Shown piece by piece: positions 45,119 to 58,135 of a DNA stretch of 64,000 bases; positions within the stretch are counted from its first letter, which is position 1, and each line of letters opens with the position of its first letter. Under the pieces are notes generated by a model. That model ran no database searches and was not told where the DNA came from. It saw nothing but the letters and a program-made list of their open reading frames with translations. The position numbers were made by a program, and so were the translations under genes. This stretch comes from Platerodrilus igneus (lineage: Eukaryota > Arthropoda > Insecta > Coleoptera > Lycidae): positions 485,001 to 549,000 of the forward strand of contig JARFIW010000839.1 of NCBI GenBank assembly GCA_036346225.1, given 5' to 3'.

Positions 45119-46284
45119 ATCTATTATAGCTCACTCGTTAAGTAATAAACTATAAAAGTTATTTGCTGCTTTATTATAGCTCTACGTGCAAAACTTAACA
45201 GATAGATGTCATATTATTGTAAAAGTTTGGATGTTAAGGAATTATGAACATGAATTTTTTACAATTAAGTACGGAGCAAATACTATGTTTATGTCACGAT
45301 TGTCCGAATCCTCCGACAGCGATTACAACTACAACGTTTTTGTGGGTTTAGCATTATTTCTGAGAAGCTGGGAAATACTTAACACGACAGAGAAGCCGAT
45401 GTTCACTTTTTGCTGCTCTGTATTACTAAATACGGTAAGAACCATACGCTTGATTTTATAAGTTAGACCAATATATGCGTAAGAAAAACACTTTTATCTA
45501 TATAGATTTTTACAACATCGAGGCTAACTCAAACCGTGCAGTATAGACTTACAAGCGAACTTTAATTTTGTGTGAGGCAGCAAAATATACGGTGATGCAT
45601 TCGCGTTGCTTAGCGTAAAAGCCAGATAAAAAGAAAAAAGAAATTAATTTTACACAAAGAGATTAAATGCAGATGTACCCGTATATTATGATTTCACGAG
45701 CCGTAGTGTTAATTATACATGATGATACCACAATATTTTGTATTTCTATCTATGGAATTTTTGTAATGATCTTACACTATGAAATCAGAAAGTTATTCTT
45801 TTGTACAATATATAGTTGAATGAAACTCAGGTCAGTAACTTATTTTAAAACCGAAATAGGAAAAGAGATGTGTCACCTTTACACACGTAAAAAAATTTAA
45901 CTGCAGATATTAGGTCTTCCCATTAATTTCCATAGTTAATATTTATTTATCCATTTATAAATAAATAATTATTTACAATAATTCTAACATTAATGAGTAG
46001 AAATATGCCACTTTTAAGGGAAACTAACTTAACCCTTGTAGCTAGCGCTCGTTGGTGTGGGTCGGAAGCAAGGGAGGTGGGTTCCTCTAAGTACTTTACA
46101 GTAGCTGTAATTGGGATGCACAAAACTAGCATAAGTTATTTGATGGTAATCACACTGTAAACAAGCTAAAGGAAATGCTCTAGTAGTAATTGTAAATAAA
46201 ATGGAATCCAGTAAAAATCAATATAATTTGTTTAAATTGAAAGAAATAAATTACAAATAAGAGCTTAATCTGTGCAAAATTCTA

Positions 46285-46352
46285 AATTTCCAGGCAGCAA
46301 AACTCACCTCCAGTCCAATGTAGTACCTTCGGAAGGAGCATTGGAAATGAAA
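46285..46352 (+). mobile_element. SINE, 3' tail fragment only
   Basis: The last ~65 bp of the SINE family at 7591, including CCAATGTAGTACC-TTCG-GAAGGAGCATTGG (46315-46344). The inner stem is partly broken by GAA for GGT. The rest of the SINE is absent, so it is a 5'-truncated or decayed copy. Confidence 0.7.
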
Positions 46353-49300
46353 ATGCACGACAGATCACTAATAAGTGATTTATCTGCAATACACAAAACG
46401 CCTGGAAATACGGCTACCTAAACTATATATTGCAAATAGAAAAGCCTACTTCCCAAGAACATTAAATGCAGTGGAATATACATTGAAATTATCTAGTAAC
46501 AGAAATAAAATCTGCTACAGACTTTAATATTACGCAATAAATATTCGAATCAATGACGCAATCGTGGGTAATTACCGTAGTTAGTCTATGCATACAGATC
46601 AACTACTACAGTAAATTTTAATAACGTAATTCTATTATTTTAAAGAAGCATTTATAATAATTAAAAATTAAATAATAGTAGGGTTGTCAATATTCAAGTT
46701 TCATAAAATTAATTACCCAATAGATAGGGGAAAAAATAGATAGGGAAACAGATGTACTTACAGTTAGATAGTAACCAGGTAACATAAGAATTGTATTGAA
46801 ACAAATTAAATAAATCGCCCATTTATAGCCGATAACAGTGAAATTCACAAACGTAACCCTACAGACTATGTCAGTAGATTTATCAATAACAAACAATATA
46901 AAATGTCTCAACATGCAGACTGCTGAAGACATACGATATCAAACTCACGAATTTTTCACGTAATCTAATGTAAGCTCGATATGAGTAACCGCATTAGTAT
47001 GACATATCCTTCCAAGACATCGAATTCATGCATTTTATTTGTTTCTGTTGGTGGTGTTTATGAATTTAGACTATTAAAATACACGAGTTATATAGTGTAA
47101 GGTTTATGTTGTTATGAAAACAGATTTAAATATAAATGGAACATTTAATGATCTAATGAAATAAATATCGTTAAGTATTTTAACGCTATCATTGATCCAA
47201 GACAAATTTATTTTAGTCAGTAGCTGTGTAAACTTATGTAATGTGAACGTTGTTTGTACCCGTTGGCAGAAAAATTTTTAGACTAGTGTAATGAAATAGA
47301 AATAGGTGACGCAATGGGTCGAACGTGTTTGTTTCTTTGTGCAAAGTATAGTTTGGTTGTGAAAAGAAATCCATTCCACCAGAAAGTCGACATAATCAAG
47401 ATCTACTTGTAGAACTCGTCATCCAGAGGATCATACCCTAAACAGAACAAGTGTGCACCCATAAATTAAAACAGTACGAAAAAGCCTTTCAGGGTATGAG
47501 CTTATAGTCATGTAGCTTGAGAATTTCAACCTCCCAAGAATTTTTTTTAACTTACCAATTTGTTTACATTGGGACTCACTGTGGTTAGCCAATGCACCCT
47601 TAATTTTTTACGGAAATCCGCCCCTTCGGGCGTTTCAAGGTTTAAGAATCTAACAATTTTTTCACCCGTAACAATACTTTCAAGGTTTGCCGATGTATTC
47701 GGTTACTTGGTATCAATTGCAAGTTGAATTCCGTAAAATGTTAACAATCAGCACGAGAATTCAAAATGGATTTAGTATGGGATGGAAATAGCAAATATAG
47801 GATTAGGAAAATTTCTTGGTAAAATAACAGATATGCCTCCGCTTAAATCGGATTGCATATGACAAGTATCTTTCAAGTACTTAATCCACTCATTCATAGA
47901 CACAGGAAGAAGGCGTATTGATATTCATCAATAGTTTGGTAGACTGGTTAGAGCTATATTAACTTCTGGTTAAATATGAAACCGTAGTTCTACGGATGCG
48001 AACAAGAGAATGCCTCTATCTGACACTGTTACCTCCAACATTGCTCGTCTACCATTGACAATAACACCATAACTGAAAAAATTTTCTATTAGTTTAAGAC
48101 AAAGCGATTATTCAATATTCTCACCAAGATGGCTTTCATGCTGGGTGGTGATTCCCGAATGACAATTACCACGTTTAATATTTATATGGAAAATGAGAGA
48201 AGAGATTTACTTAAATATAGTAAGAATTTGGTTAGAATTGTATACTAACGAAGGGTAGAACCCGAGATTCAGAGACTAGTATTAATGTGCAGGTGTGAAT
48301 CAGTATGGGACATGTATTCGCCACCTAATCTACCTTCAGTGCTACTAACGTTATTTCTTAACTTGTTTGGACACTTTTGCAATACAGTTTATTCGGTTTT
48401 ATCACACTGAGAACGATTCATCTTAGTCTCCGTTTGAAATTAGTTCGATTTGCATAACTTCTTTCAGTAGTTCAAAATGTTATCAATAAATTAACAATAG
48501 CACAAAGCTCCATTACATCACCATATAGTTTGCAGAGTTCCATTATAATGCTCAAATTCAAAATCAGTTGTCAATTTCGTCTCAAAAAATCACACTTAGT
48601 AAAAACTCTCTGGTAGCTTCTTAACAAAGCATACACATTATTCATAGAAATTATTAAGGGAGATTGTTTTTATAGATCGTACCACAGAAGACTACATCAA
48701 TTAAATTCATGAGCATTAAGAAATATGTCATGTACGAAGATATTATATTTCAGGAATTTTTCAATTCAGCAGCCGTTTTGGACTTTATTTAACCGTTACA
48801 TTTCTTCTGCAAACTATATTATTTTAAGAGATGCTTCCTATATTTTATTTTGCAATAAATCATGCTCATGATATTGTAACAAAGGCACTGATAGGTCAGA
48901 ATCGAGAGCAGCGGTACTATTCAACAAGTAATGGATCGACTTATAGCTACAAGTATTCAATTAAAGAATTAGTATAAACTATGCAAAATCTAAGAATCGA
49001 AAACATTTGCGTAGGCTTCTAGTACTTTTTAGAAAACTCTAGAATACGGCGCAATTAGAAGTTTCAATTGAAGTGTGATGTTGAGCTAATAATATAAATT
49101 ATCGAACAAATCATTAAAATAACTACTTGTAATGTGAATACAAAAAAGTGTAGTCGAGATAATTTATATAATGGACTAGGTGATAAAGTGTTAATTGTTG
49201 TGTTAAAAAGAATTTCGTGTTGGTAAATTTAATTAGTGATTTTATGTTTGTTTATATGTGCGAATAGACAGACCAATAAAAAACAATAAAGACAAATTGG

Positions 49301-49446
49301 TTGCAATACACTTAGGAAACACGTCATGTTTCGCTGCTACTGCATATGCAATGTTATTATGAAGTAGGGGATATACATCAACTTATTGAATTTGTTTTAA
49401 CTAATTAAGGTAAAGCAAGGTATGAAAGGTATCGCGTTTGTATCTA
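46353..49446. other. Intronic spacer, nothing recognised
   Basis: AT-rich, no motif recognised. A small CGCCC/GGGCG hairpin lies near 47620. Confidence 0.3.
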
Positions 49447-49612
49447 GTTCCGAAAATGTTCGCTCCTATAGTCACCAACCGCTTTTCGAAATGATACAAC
49501 ACTTAACGTTACTGAGTCAATTGCAATAATTTCCTTGTTATTCTGTCTTTTAATATATTTGGTGTCGTAGGCGAACGTTCAAACACCAAATCCATAAAAT
49601 AACCACACATTT
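49447..49612. repeat. Direct repeat copy A (~165 bp)
   Basis: Closely matches 52747-52910 in the same orientation, starting TCCGAAAATGTTCGCTCC and ending AATAACCACACAT. The two copies flank the resilin-like pseudogene. Copy B adjoins a transposase-like remnant, so the repeat is probably part of a DNA transposon. Confidence 0.8.
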
Positions 49613-51129
49613 TGGAGATAACGATTTTTCTGGAATTGTTCAAGAAATGTATGTCCACTATTTGGCATATACTTACCGCTGGCATTTCTGAAAACAAAAT
49701 ATCCTTCTATTAAACAACTTTATGGGACAGGGCGGGAAAGCAAAATTGATGTTGTAGAACTCTTGGATTGTGTATAGAAATAACATACTATGTATCGTTC
49801 TTTTTTTAATGATTCTTCTAACGACAGTGATGGTTGAAATTACAAGAATCTTTAGTTATAAAACTAAAACGTTGGAAAGAAATATTAAGCAAAATAAAAA
49901 TATAATCTCAAACACGGTCTGATAATGCCTTTATCAAATTACTTAATCAAGTTAGAATCCGAAATAAGAATTTAGACCGTAAAATCAAATTTGCCCTTGA
50001 GTGTCAGGTGCGACCTTGAAAGAACTACGTTTTACAATTATGAATTTACGTCGAGTCTGTTGATTTTCCAAAAAGTAATTTTAAAATTTATTTCCAAGTT
50101 TATATCATTGGCGTTGCAATGTCACATTTTAATGCAAGATTTTAATATCGACAGAAAGACAAAGATTTTTCTCCGTTATTAAACACTTTGGGCGTTGCGA
50201 TGGGTTTAGTGGAGAATGCAAAAAAATTTCAAATGAATTTTCAAACTAAATTAGTTAAGGATCTTCCTAAAGATTTATCTCGCAGTGCTTGTGATAGAGG
50301 CGGAAGGAGAGTGATCTGTTCTAAATTAGGATTGATAAAAAATGCTATAAGGTTTATTATAAGTCAAAATAGACTTAATAAATTAGCGTTGATAAGTAAA
50401 CCATGTTTTTAATTCGTTGGATATGAACGAAGCAAGTGAAGATTTTGCAAGAATAAATGCAGGATAAATTGATTTTTGCTAAATGGTTAATACGCAATTG
50501 ACTTTGTTACTTGAAAAATATAATGGTTTATTGTATCTTGTAAAAATGATAAAAATGCCTTTAATTATTACGTATAATCCACAGTAAAAGAAATTTATTT
50601 TTCTGTTCTTAAAGGTTGTTTCTTTGGGAGTTTACTTACTACACATATCGCACTTGAAAATGAACAAACTAGTCTTTAAAAAAATATTATATAAGTAAAA
50701 AATGGAAAGTCCTCTTTCTATCATTAAAATTTCTTTTTGAGTAAACACTATAGCTATATTTTTCAGAGAACAAATACTTTTATATCAAAATTTCAACCAA
50801 TTTATCATAAGTTGAAGTAAAAAACACATATACCCAAAAATTATGGTCTAAGGATGCATAAGGAAATCAGCTAGGATGTCGAGAGGGACCTGAACGGACT
50901 ACCAGTTAGTAACTTTCTTCAATTTTTTAAATGTTATATTTGTATTGCAAAAGTCAATTTTAGAAAATTTATTAACGAACAATAATCCTCTGTTATTAAG
51001 AAAAATACTTAAAAAAATATTTTATTATTTTAATAGCTTTTGCACAGGCGAATTTTATATAAAATTGACGATCTAGCAATAAATAAATCTTGGCTGGTAG
51101 ATTACACTTAACGAAGATTTTTTTAAGCT
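49613..51129. other. Intronic spacer, nothing recognised
   Basis: Short open frames without recognisable motifs. Confidence 0.3.
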
Positions 51130-52326
51130 TTAATATGAGTATCCTCCTTTACTTGCGTAACTTTGTCTATTAGATGGAGCACCGTAACTTTGTGAAGGTA
51201 CACCGTACTGCTGAGAAGGAGGCCCTCAGTTTTGATTTGGTTGATTTGGTGCACCGTAACTGGGCAATGGGAATGAAAGAGCTCCGTATCCTTGAGATAA
51301 CATAGATGATAAACCGTGACTGGTCGTCGGGGTGCCGTAGCTTTGAGAAGGTGATCTATAAGTATAGCTTGAAACCGAAGAGCTTCTAAATGTATTAGAC
51401 AATTTAGATGGCGCACCATAACTTTGGAAAGATATTGTTCGGGTTCCATAGCCAGGTGACGGAAGTGAAGACAGCGATGGTTTATATGGAGCGCCATATT
51501 GAGGAACGGGTTTACTTGGAGCACCATAATTTGATGAGAGTGTTCCATATTGTTGGGATAGTGCGCCGTAAGATTGTGAGGGTATTCCAAAGCTTGATGA
51601 TCCAAAGCCTGAAGAACGAAAACTTGAAGAACCAAAATTTAAACCAAAACCAGATGACCCAAGAAATTTCCTAAATTTTCAAAAGTAGATGGGGTACTGT
51701 AGTTTTGCGATGGTTTTGAAGGAGCGCCGTATGCGGTGATGGTTTAGGTGTTATAGGAGTTCCATAATTTGTAGATGGAGGTTGATAACCACCCCCGTGA
51801 TTTCTAAATCCATTCTCAAAGACATTTCCAGAACCACCATTATGTCAAAATTCTCCAGAATTATCGGCAAGTACGCTACCCTCTGACAAAGATAGACCTG
51901 AACTAAATCCGCCGCTACCGAAGGCTGCTGATATAAAACTTAACCCACCATGTTCACCCGAGGCAGGTAAATAGGATTGTGAAGGTTCTATAGGAGCTGA
52001 AATCGAAGCACAATTAGAAAGGAAAACAATACTTCTTATAATTACCAACAATTACTTTCGTAAAAATTATTAAAGATAATGAAAAATTTGTGAAATGTAA
52101 ATATTGGGCGGTAGTAATAAAGAATAACGTACCTTCTCGCTTTACAATTGCACTTGCACTAGAACTCGTAGGTAAGTAACAAGTGACCACAGAATAATCT
52201 GAAAAACAACTATGTGTAATTCACAGCAATGTATGCAACTGTACCAATTAGAATTTGAAAATACCATTAAAATAAATGAGACACAGTTGCAGCTATTACA
52301 CTTACCACAACAAGAGTTAAACGCAT
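51130..52326 (-). pseudogene. Resilin-like / YGAPS-repeat cuticular protein gene, broken
   Basis: A secreted, elastic-type structural protein. On the minus strand exon 1 (52326-52306) begins MRLTLVV, the start of a signal peptide, before a consensus GTAAGT donor. Exon 2 (52198-52133) and exon 3 (from 51996) join in phase to give KRE-APIEPSQSYLPASGEHGG. Further down are many SQSYGAPS, SNYGAPSKP and QYGAP repeats, as in pro-resilin-like cuticle proteins, ending at the TAA at 51130. Two in-frame TGA codons (51845 and 51226) and two frameshifts (near 51735 and 51665) break it, and the exon 1-2 phase does not fit the obvious donor. It lies in the aminopeptidase intron on the same strand. Confidence 0.7.
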
Positions 52327-52746
52327 TTTGAAGCTATAGTGTAAGTTTAGTACAGGTAAAACTATAACTAATAGTTTAGTGGTTGAAGACGGCACATACA
52401 ATGATAACAAATAGAAATTGCTGATATTTATACTATCACAATTGGTGCAGTAGGCGTAAGTTGTCCACACTTTGGAGCAAGTCGGAAATGATCTAAACAA
52501 AATCCTGTCTAATTTTGATTCTTTCTCTATTTAATTCATTAGTTAGTATTAGCTTTGAATCCATTACATACTTAGAGAATATTAATTACACAAAAACACT
52601 TTGCTGTAATTATATTGGATACTTACTGCCTTTTGTACTATAAACGTTCCAAGATACTGTAAAGCGAATATTGCTAGGAAACGTATATCAATGAAGTAAG
52701 AGTCTTACTTCCAATTAAGTTTTGATAATATAAACTTCAATCTATA

Positions 52747-52910
52747 GCTCCGAAAATGTTCGCTCCTATAGTCACCAACCGCTTTTCCAAATGATACAGC
52801 ACTTAACGTTACTGAGTCAATTGCAATAGTTTCCTCGTTATTCTGTCTTATAATTCATTTGGTGTTGTAAGCGAACTTTTAAACACCAAATCCATAAAAT
52901 AACCACACAT
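52747..52910. repeat. Direct repeat copy B (~165 bp)
   Basis: Partner of 49447-49612, 3.3 kb away; both differ by scattered substitutions. Confidence 0.8.
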
Positions 52911-53330
52911 CCATTAATTTTATATGTTAATATACGGCAAACTTGGCGGTCATAATTTTCAATACGTCTACCTATAGCAGTCAATATATCTTTACCCGGG
53001 TCATGAATGTCGATAATATAATGTTTTCAATTCTCTCGTACTTATTTTGTAACTGCGGGACACATAATCCCATAGTATTTGAAGGTATGGTTCACCGGCG
53101 ACTGTTGCAGATCAACTCAATGATTAAGTTATACGTGACTTTTGCACTAAAACCATCTTGAACAATTTCAACCGCAGTTTCAGCTGACCATGTTCGTAGT
53201 TTTGAGTATTAGTTCCGCAATTAAAAAAGAAACTGGTTTCATCTATTCATGGAATCCGTGATAATCATTCACGCTCAATTTCCATGTGAGCCAACACTGC
53301 CAAAGACGAATCATATTGAGCAAAAATCTC
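52911..53330 (-). pseudogene. Possible pogo/Tigger-like DDE transposase remnant
   Basis: The minus strand has MDETSFFFNC, similar to the DETGFFFRC-type first catalytic block of pogo/Tigger transposases, followed by a weak VQKSRITLSL piece. Stops are frequent. The call is tentative. Confidence 0.3.
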
Positions 53331-53774
53331 CTTATCATAATTTAAATAGCAAACGCAATTTATAAGAACGCTCTTTTAAAACTTTGCGTGAATTTTCCAA
53401 ACGTTGGCGGATGTCATTTGTTATGGTTTTGATGTATTTTCACTACTGATTCGAAGCAAATTTCTATTGGCTATGATTTACTTACATGAAAGACTTCGTT
53501 GCTTTAAGTCTTGCCATAACATACAATTTAACACTTTTCCTTTTTTGGAGGAGATATTCAATAATCAATAATTTCTTTTAAAACTCATTTAACCTACTTT
53601 TCTTTTAAATTAAAACTTTGGCTAAGGAAAAAGACAGTTGATCCATATTTGCTCCGTGCCGATTGCTGCTAAAAACCTTATGCCAGGTGAAACGACACGA
53701 AAACACAAATTCCGAGCTAGGTGATGCTGTACTTCCCATAAGGTGTCTGTATTAAGTATTACAACTTTGCTACT
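53331..53774. other. Intronic spacer, nothing recognised
   Basis: No motif recognised. A short CTCATTTAACCTACTTTTC word recurs at about 53585 and 53882. Confidence 0.3.
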
Positions 53775-53817
53775 CCTGTCTTGATGAGCCCCAATTAAGG
53801 CAAAACACGTCGACAGG
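53775..53817 (+). ncRNA. Fossil minimal hammerhead ribozyme
   Basis: Plus strand, 43 nt, the same length as the array ribozymes. Stem I CCUGUC/GACAGG is a perfect 6 bp. The first core is UUGAUGA (C to U). Stem II is GCC-loop-GGC. The second core is AAAA where GAAA is expected, then C-AC, then the optimal triplet GUC at 53809-53811. Loss of the catalytic G of GAAA predicts inactivity. Its stem I and loop sequences are unlike the 12-14 kb array, so it comes from a different PLE or retrozyme family. Confidence 0.65.
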
Positions 53818-55301
53818 ATGCTCTTGTGGCTGAATTTGAGTCACTTGCCAATAATTTCTTTTTACTTTGTATTGATTTAAGACTCATTTAACCTACTTTT
53901 CCGACGGATGAATTTGGGGAACACGAATAAGAGCGAAACAACAAAATAGAAATTAGGAATACTAATAGGACGCCAGCGCTTTCAATGGACTAGAATTATC
54001 TGCGAAAAAACAATTCCGATATTCTGAAATGAGCCAACCAAGGATATTAAGCGATCAAGAAAGAAAACAAAATCCAAATTTAAGAAGATTGAACCCACAC
54101 AAGAAATAAAGAAAACCAATCTTCAGGTGAGGAACACCAAAGAGCCGAAAGAAAGAGTAAATAACAGTTCGAACGTAAAGAATGAAGAAAATAAGTAGCA
54201 TCAGGCCGATAACTGCGGGCATTGTCCGAAATCAGGTGGTAACAACAAACAAAAAGTGGGCCAGAAATTAACCAATTAACCATTCGGAGCACAAATTAAC
54301 GAAAACCGAAATCGAAGCAAACATTACCCAAGACAAAATCGGGGCCCCACGACAGGGTGTCAAAATTTATGCTACATGCATCGACGTAGTCTAAAAAAAA
54401 GAACTAAGGTAAGAAAATGACCGGCTCAATAGGTGAGTAGGCGCGATATTTCACATACAAAAACACAGGAAGGCCTGGAATAAAAATATTCTCACTCATT
54501 CACAACTCACAACTAAATATACACCAAAAACCTCTAATTAAAAAAAAATATGTACAAAAGCACAATAGTACCAAAAAATGAACAATCTATAATTACAAGG
54601 TACACATAAAAAATTAAAAGAAATCATTTTTAAAATGACGAGCTGCCGTTTTTAGGAACCTACCTCTACATTATTTAGCAACAAAAAAACAAACGCAACA
54701 CTAAAACCACAGCTTTAATCATTGTAAATACAAAATTACATATACTACATTGGCACTACAATGTCTTAACTAACAAAAATTTAGAACTCCAAAAAAAAGT
54801 AAACCAACAGTTATAAACCATCATCGTACGCCTACGATTACATACATACAATTACGTGAAGAAAATGATCACAATAAGAACAATATTAATGCTTTATATT
54901 ATCTCACATCACGATAATCATTTTAAGGCCACCAAGTGTAGTTATCAAATGGTGCAAATAGTGCATAAACACTCACCCTCGAGTTGACACCGTAGGACTG
55001 GCTCCTACTGTCTCTAATGATGGAACGAAACAGAAGGGCGCGTGATTCCGCCTTGGGGGTATCCTCTTATCACAAAAAAACGGGCGGCAATCCAATGGGT
55101 GAAACTGGAATAATTTCAGGTAAAATTATTATATTGTCGCCGTAAAGTATATTTTTCTTAAAACCAGAAATGCTTACCACACCGTATTTATAGGATGAAA
55201 TAGAGTAGATAAGTCAGCTAATTATTTATGGCAGGGTACCGTATGTATATACAATTCACTTCAAATTTTAAAATGTTTTCCATAATTATACTTTACATGT
55301 G
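53818..55301. other. Intronic spacer, nothing recognised
   Basis: The plus strand is C/A-rich from about 54300 to 54900. No gene recognised. Confidence 0.3.
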
Positions 55302-55562
55302 ATTTTCCAATGCTCCACCCGAAGGTACTACATTGACCAGGAAGCGAGTTTTTTTTATCTAGAAAATTTGGAATTTTGCCGAACCCTTGCTGTTCCAAGC
55401 ATGGTATGGCTTTTTAACGTGTGTGACAACACTCACACACGGGTCCTTCATTTTATCTCTCAACCGAACGAGGGTGTATTTTTGTGAAAAATGCTATCTT
55501 AACATATTTTAAACGGACCGTGTCGGAATTCGAACCCGGAACCTTGGGCGTAGTAGTCACAT
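55302..55562 (-). mobile_element. SINE copy, minus strand, 5' truncated
   Basis: Reverse-strand copy of the SINE at 7591. It has the tail hairpin (55306-55335) with intact C(TTCG)G loop, the GTGTTGTCACACACGTTAAA-like body and the B-box (GGTTCGAATTCC-type, one change). Similarity stops at TGACTACTACGCCC, so the A-box is missing. Confidence 0.8.
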
Positions 55563-55884
55563 CCATAATTATACTGTCGGAAGTGGCATTTTTAAAATAA
55601 ATTTCTGGGTTAATTTTTTTTCATTTTAGAGCAATTGTAAATACCAATCACAAATAGTAGGGGTAAGAAATGTAGATCCTTAATGTGCAGTGTAAACATG
55701 CATCGTATTTAGATTAGAGGGTAGGTATAGGAGTCCGAAAAACTTTCAATTTTCTGTAGTGTAGTAATCAATAATTTTAAGACCGTTATGAAGGAAGGTG
55801 AACAATTTTCATGAAGTAACAGATATTCTAAGTGTAAATATTCTTTGCGTGCATCTTTTATCATATGTTAGTAGGATTTAAGGG
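55563..55884. other. Intronic spacer before the 5' LTR
   Basis: Nothing recognised. Confidence 0.3.
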
Positions 55885-56245
55885 AGTCATAATTTGAGGA
55901 CAAACTAACTTATATTGTTACTTTGATTCGGGAGTTTTCTTAAATAGCGAATGATATTATAAAAGTTGTGGAGCTACAAATTGTACATATTTTGGTTTTT
56001 ATAAAATTTTGATAAATTTTGTTTACCTCATTCAAATGGGAAGTGTTAGAGAAAAGAGGGCTAAAAACTTCTTTGTTATCGTATCGTTGTACACTCTGTG
56101 TGGGGTTGAACTGAGCTAGTCGAGGCGTATAAAATGGTGTGAAATTTAATATTTAACCTAGATTATTTAGATACACAGAGCGGTGGCGAGCAGCAGGTAA
56201 CTGAACGTTAAATACATCGGAGTACGGTGATATAGCAAAGTAATT
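55885..56245 (+). repeat. 5' LTR
   Basis: Shares blocks TTACTTTGATTCGGG, GCGAATGATATTATAAA, TGTACACTCTGTGTG and CATCGGAGTACGG with the 3' LTR. Confidence 0.82.
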
Positions 56246-56500
56246 TGGCGCTCAAGCGTGGGGTGAGAAATAAGAAAAAATATTTGACGGCCCAAACGTG
56301 GGGCTAGAACAAAAAAAACTAACGACTCAAGCGTGGGGCGAGAAATAAGAAAAGAAAACTAACGACTCAAGCGTGGGGCGAAAAATAAGAAAAGGAATCT
56401 GAGGAATCAAGCGTGGGACTAGAACAAAAGAAATCTTATGCGGTAACGGAGGGCTCGAATAAAGAAGTTTGGCAATCAAAGCGAGGGGCTCAAACATAAA
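56246..56500 (+). repeat. Tandem array of primer-binding-site-like leader units
   Basis: About seven degenerate units of ~40 bp. Each has the pattern (T)CAAGCGTGGGGC-GAGAAATAAGAAAA or GGCCCAAACGTGGGGCTAGAAC. The first unit starts at the primer-binding site itself (TGGCGCTCAAGCGTGGGG). The motif also occurs once near 7284 and, as ACAAACGTGGGGCGAG, at 25372. Confidence 0.7.
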
Positions 56501-56642
56501 GAAGCACATCGCGATAATTGTCGGGCTTAAAAAACTTCGAAAACTGTATATTAATTAAAATTAGGAACTGCAAGCAGACAAGAAATAAATTTAAGAAATT
56601 AAATTCGAATTTAGGGTTTATTGTAAAAATAATTAGATCAAA

Positions 56643-58082
56643 ATGGACAAAAGAATGCAGCAACTTAGGAAAGCATTAAGAAATAAAGGAGTGGGAACAG
56701 GATCTCAAGAAAGTGTGTTCTTAGAAGATACACCAACTCAAACTGCCAGGAGAGTATTAGAAAGGAGTCACAGCGAGGAACAGCAAATTACACAAGAATC
56801 AAGAATGATGTCAATTTTATTATGTTAAACGATAAAATGGACAAAAGTGAAGCCAACATGAAAAATATTACAATAAAATTTAACGAAAATGTGCAAGAAT
56901 TAAGGACAGACTTTGGGCAAAATCTGGCTAACTTAGAGGAAATTTGAGTTCGGAAATAAAGATTTTAAGCGATGGTTTATGGGAGACTAATAAAACGATT
57001 ACTGAAATGAAACTACAGGTGCAGAGCAAAATTGTACGAATTATAAAGGATATTGATAAGGTGAGGCATGAGGTTATAGAAGATAAAGCGAGCGAAGAGA
57101 CATGCACAAAGCAGACCAACAAGAAAATTACGGATTTAGGTGTAAAAATACAGGAGGTTGAGGAAAATTGTGAGATAGGATTAAGAACTGTAAATAGGGA
57201 ATTAAGAAGTTTAAAAACGGACTTGGAGAACTTTAGTAGGAACACGATGCAATACACTCGGGAACCCACAAGAATAAACCACCCAAGCATATCACTAGAT
57301 CAATACTCAAAATTTTATGGGGCAATAAGCTAAACTCAAAAATTATTTTTGAATAACGCTCAAAGCTGATACGGGGATCAACGGACGAGCAATACAAATT
57401 AAATTTATTGAGATTAATGTTAAGGGGGGCGAGAGGCGCAGAAATATGGTTTAGTTTAATAGAGGGCGAAAGACTTTTTAAGAATTCGAACAGAAATTTT
57501 TAAGGCACTTTTGTTGGGACAACCAACAATATAAAGTAAGAGATGACTTGATTATGGGGAAATATAATCACGATTTGGAGATGACTCGAGAATTGTAGGC
57601 AACAAAAAAATTCAGCATCGCAAAGAAACTACATTCTCCCTTAGAAGACAAGCAAATAATAAAATATTTGGCAGGACATTTTGAGATGGAAGTGAGACAA
57701 TATATAGCACTTCAAAGCGTCGTGGACCGCAATATATTTCTGGAATGTTTAGAGCGATACGATGAACTAGAACCGAACTGTAGGGTGGAATATAGAATAA
57801 GAAATCAGCCCATAAATTTTGTGAGTGCACAGAAGTGTAGAAACGGACCGATTTAGTTATCTAGGAAATAGAAACAACTACGGAGGAAATTTCAATAGAG
57901 GAATTACAACAATTACAATGATGGTTATAGACGTAATCGGAGTGCGGGTAACATGCCAAAGCGAGAGACTGAGAAAACCAACGATGATAGAACCACCAAC
58001 GAGAATTTGCATAGCCGAGAATCGAGAAGAACCAACTGCGCATACTCTGAAGTTACGAATCAGACCAACCCATCTACATTGA
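56643..58082 (+). pseudogene. Degenerate gag of the LTR retrotransposon
   Basis: It starts with MDKRMQQLRKALRNKG from the ATG at 56643. After frameshifts it continues with a coiled-coil, Lys/Glu-rich stretch (56944-57333) similar in kind to the gag at 25.7 kb. A RYDELEPNCR piece follows at 57668-57856, then an Asn/Arg/Gly-rich tail (NRNNYGGNFNRG) near 57860. There are several frameshifts and stops, and no zinc knuckle was seen. Confidence 0.6.
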
Positions 58083-58135
58083 GTCAAAATTTTTAGAGAG
58101 ACAAACCAAGCAAGCCCTTAGGTATAAACCAATAC

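Noticed and set aside
45186..45461. 91-codon open frame on the plus strand as a gene
   Set aside because: No recognised motif, no splice context, and it lies in the aminopeptidase intron; likely chance.
51123..51635. 170-codon minus-strand open frame rich in His and Leu
   Set aside because: It is the wrong frame of the resilin-like repeat exon; the neighbouring frame gives the YGAPS repeats.
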